NCBI GenBank assembly: GCA_948469315.1
Contig: CAOKLQ010000006.1
Span: 45,336 to 109,335, forward strand
Length of the DNA stretch: 64,000 bases
Origin: an uncultured Clostridium sp.
GTDB taxonomy: Bacteria; Bacillota; Clostridia; TANB77; CAG-508
Direction of reading: 5' to 3'
In this document: positions 62,179 to 64,000 of the stretch, piece after piece
How positions within the stretch are numbered: the stretch's first letter is position 1
Layout: each line of letters opens with the position of its first letter
The notes under the pieces: generated by a model
The model's database searches: none
The model's input: the letters and a program-made list of their open reading frames with translations, nothing else
Told to the model about the DNA's origin: nothing
Made by a program: the position numbers and the translations under genes

Positions 62179-63081
62179 TTAATGTGTTCTAGGTACAAAT
62201 CTATGAGTAACCTGATTTTGTGCTTCTTCTTGTGCTTTTTTATGGTTTACTACACTATGTAATGCCTCAGCAAAATTTTTCCTTGTTTCTTTTTTAGTTT
62301 TTGTAGAATTAGTTGTTTTTCCTACAGTTTCATCAAAATTGCTGCCTACGTCATTTTCTCCATAATAATATTTCATATTATTTCTATATGCATTTATTGC
62401 TTTTATCAATTTAAAATTTGATATCTTTCTTTTTACTATATCAAATTTGCTTTCTGCTTTACTTGTATTACTTTCATTCTTAATTTCTGTACTACTATTT
62501 TGAATAATAGTTTCATTAAGTTGTTGTATTATTTCCTTTTTATCTAATTGCTCTATTTGTTTTAGTTTTCTTTCTCTTTGTTCATTTTCTTTACTTTTTT
62601 CTAATTGAGCAAGTACATTTTTTCTTTTATTTTCTTGTATTATATTTCTTTGTCTTAATTTTTCATTTTCGCTTTTCTCTAATTTTTCTCTTTTTATCTC
62701 TTGATATTGTTTTAAAACTTTGTTATTATTTCTTATGTTTAATTCTTTTAAAATTTCATCTACATTTTGTCTTCTTTGCTCTTTTAATTGTCTTTCCTGC
62801 CTATTAGAATTGTTAACTTCTGTATTTACAGTTCTTATTAATCTCTTCTTTTCTTCTATTTGTTTTTCATTTTCAATATTTTGCTCATGCAATTTTCTTT
62901 TTAGAATTTCAGCTTTTCTCTGCTGAATATCTTTTAATGATTTATATGTGTTTTCTTTTACAGCTTGAATTGTTGCTTCTTTTTCTAAATTGCTTCTATT
63001 TAAAATGCTTTTTATTAATTGTTCTTGTTTTAATTTTTCTATTTGGCTATTCTCAAATTCCTTATTATTAAATTTACTCAT
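62179..63081 (-). CDS. Coiled-coil hypothetical protein
   Basis: 300 residues from the ATG after AATGGAGAAATTT (a frame-matched ATG 12 nt upstream overlaps that site). It is extremely rich in Lys, Glu, Gln and Arg in long coiled coils (ILKRKLHEQNIENEKQIEEK, ENEKLRQRNIIQENKRKNVL), with a short ordered tail (FAEALHSVVNHKKAQEEAQN, VTHRFVPRTH). No membrane span. I do not recognise it. It could be a structural or nucleoid-binding protein. No in-frame CGG. Confidence 0.7.
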   Translation of the reverse strand: MSKFNNKEFENSQIEKLKQEQLIKSILNRSNLEKEATIQAVKENTYKSLKDIQQRKAEILKRKLHEQNIENEKQIEEKKRLIRTVNTEVNNSNRQERQLKEQRRQNVDEILKELNIRNNNKVLKQYQEIKREKLEKSENEKLRQRNIIQENKRKNVLAQLEKSKENEQRERKLKQIEQLDKKEIIQQLNETIIQNSSTEIKNESNTSKAESKFDIVKRKISNFKLIKAINAYRNNMKYYYGENDVGSNFDETVGKTTNSTKTKKETRKNFAEALHSVVNHKKAQEEAQNQVTHRFVPRTH

Positions 63082-63275
63082 AAATTTCTCCATTCTAGTA
63101 ATAAATACTCTAATAAATTTTAATTCACATAATTATATGTTAACATATTTTGTAAGTTTTTTCAAGTTTTACATAATTTTTCTTTAAATTTTAATACTAT
63201 TTTTTAAAAAACCACCATAGTGGTTAAAGTATATGCTTTAATAAATTGGTTAATACTAAGCACAGAGGTGCAGAC

Positions 63276-63476
63276 ATGTTAAAAATATATATAAGAGAAA
63301 TAAGAGAAAAGCAAGATCTCTCTCAAGAAAAACTTTCTAAATTGAGTGGTGTTAGTGCTAGTCATATTGGCTACATTGAAAATGGCGAAAGAGAACCTAC
63401 AATATCTGTTCTTTGTAAAATAGCCCGTGCACTAAAAGTAGATATTAAAGATTTATTTAAATATGAGGGATATTAA
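63276..63476 (+). CDS. XRE-family regulator (SinR/Xre-type)
   Basis: 66 residues from the ATG after AGAGGTGCAGAC. IYIREIREKQDLSQEKLSKL, SGVSASHIGYIENGEREPTI and ALKVDIKDLFKYEGY form a single HTH. Its stop overlaps the start of the Spo0E-like gene (TAATG), so the two are coupled. The pair may control entry into sporulation. A hairpin (AACCAC-CATA-GTGGTT, 63209-63225) lies just upstream. Confidence 0.85.
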   Translation: MLKIYIREIREKQDLSQEKLSKLSGVSASHIGYIENGEREPTISVLCKIARALKVDIKDLFKYEGY

Positions 63477-63796
63477 TGATCAAAAATTTAAAAAATAAAA
63501 TGTACAAATATATAGATAAATATGGTTTAAATTCACAAAAAACAATAAATATAAGTGAACAATTAGATAGTGAAATAAATAAATTTTATGAAAATTCCAG
63601 TATGTTATATTTTTATAATCAAAGTAAATTAGGATTAATTGAATATTATAATATTAACAATAAACTACCTAACACTCTGGAGTGGAATAGTTATGCAAAA
63701 CATAACGATTATTTATCTTCTGAGAGTATACGATATATAAGCAAAAAAGACTTTGATAATTGGTGTATGTATGTAAAAAGTGATTTAATTTTATAG
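63476..63796 (+). CDS. Spo0E-like protein with C-terminal extension
   Basis: 106 residues. The first 40 (MYKYIDKYGLNSQKTINISE, QLDSEINKFY) fit the Spo0E fold, in which S-x-x-LD marks the motif that dephosphorylates Spo0A-P; here ISEQLD. The rest (LPNTLEWNSYAKHNDYLSSE, SIRYISKKDFDNW) looks like a second small domain. By homology it delays sporulation. Translationally coupled to the XRE regulator. Confidence 0.75.
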   Translation: MIKNLKNKMYKYIDKYGLNSQKTINISEQLDSEINKFYENSSMLYFYNQSKLGLIEYYNINNKLPNTLEWNSYAKHNDYLSSESIRYISKKDFDNWCMYVKSDLIL

Positions 63797-63844
63797 ATAG
63801 CTAAAAAACAATAGAATTTTTTAGTATTCATTAAATAATGTAAA

Positions 63845-63876
63845 AAGGAGTTATCTAAATTGATATCTCCTTTTTT
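63845..63876 (+). terminator. Terminator after the Spo0E-like gene
   Basis: AAAAGGAG and CTCCTTTT pair across a loop, followed by Ts. A second hairpin, GAGGTGGT...AACCACCTC, follows at 63881-63908. Nothing else is seen to the window end. Confidence 0.65.
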
Positions 63877-64000
63877 TGGTCGAGGTGGTAGCTTTTACAA
63901 ACCACCTCAAAGTCTTTATTTATCAATGTCTTATGACAACATTTATATTTTAAAACATTTTTTTAAAACTCTTATTTTAGTATTAATCTAAAATTTATAT

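Noticed and set aside
2857..62926. Numerous Leu/Phe-rich plus-strand ORFs opposite real genes
   Set aside because: They are antisense shadows of AT-rich minus-strand genes with no ribosome binding sites and no conserved features.

Overview
The window is very AT-rich DNA from a spore-forming, low-GC member of the Clostridia, probably an uncultured gut-type lineage. Supporting signs are a CotF-type coat protein and its small partner, a Spo0E-like protein, MecA, a VanW protein, a CarD regulator, a dnaG-rpoD operon and an mre cell-shape cluster. Most genes lie on the minus strand. I cannot name the genus from sequence alone.

The central observation is recoding. Ten genes are broken into two or more frames (metG, dnaG, carD, rimO, an MBL hydrolase gene, a small putative spore gene, mreB, cotF, a phosphatase gene and a ZIP transporter gene). 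All thirteen breaks are the same event: an in-frame CGG followed by one base, where skipping the C and reading GGN as glycine restores the family sequence. By manual scan, CGG occurs in frame nowhere else in the conserved genes, although it is common in the other two phases. The simplest reading is that CGG is not ordinary arginine here and that CGGN is decoded as glycine with a +1 shift. A systematic consensus error is the alternative to exclude.

Layout. 1-9.4 kb: metG, a phosphoesterase, aspS, two small genes, proS, scpB and asnS. 9.5-21.7 kb: tRNA-Met, rpoD-dnaG, carD, dut, a dead fic gene, rimO, rng, pth, vanW and lemA. 21.8-33.8 kb: an integrated element bounded by a 12-bp repeat of the tRNA-Arg(UCU) 3' end. 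It carries a tyrosine integrase, a D5/P4-type helicase, an excisionase-like protein, XRE and RHH regulators, an MBL/beta-CASP enzyme, a DnaQ-like protein lacking catalytic residues and a receiver-like protein without its phospho-acceptor. No relaxase, transfer or capsid gene was seen. 33.9-37 kb: a DnaA-box cluster, an M18 aminopeptidase and a secreted lysine-rich protein. 37-46.9 kb: two giant adjacent surface proteins. 47.2-48.3 kb: three small clustered genes. 48.5-55.5 kb: minC, mrdA, mreD, mreC, mreB, radC and a DUF4321 gene, the elongation and septum-placement cluster. 55.7-63.8 kb: mecA, an M23 peptidase, spore coat genes, pcrA, a phosphatase, a ZIP transporter, a coiled-coil protein and an XRE-Spo0E pair.

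Intergenic DNA is rich in dispersed repeats. One is a roughly 190-bp element lying just downstream of stop codons (three copies, the first only partial). Others are short GC-rich hairpins ending in CCCTAC whose stems differ from copy to copy but stay paired. Some have run into genes and supply the C-terminal tails of ScpB and RimO.
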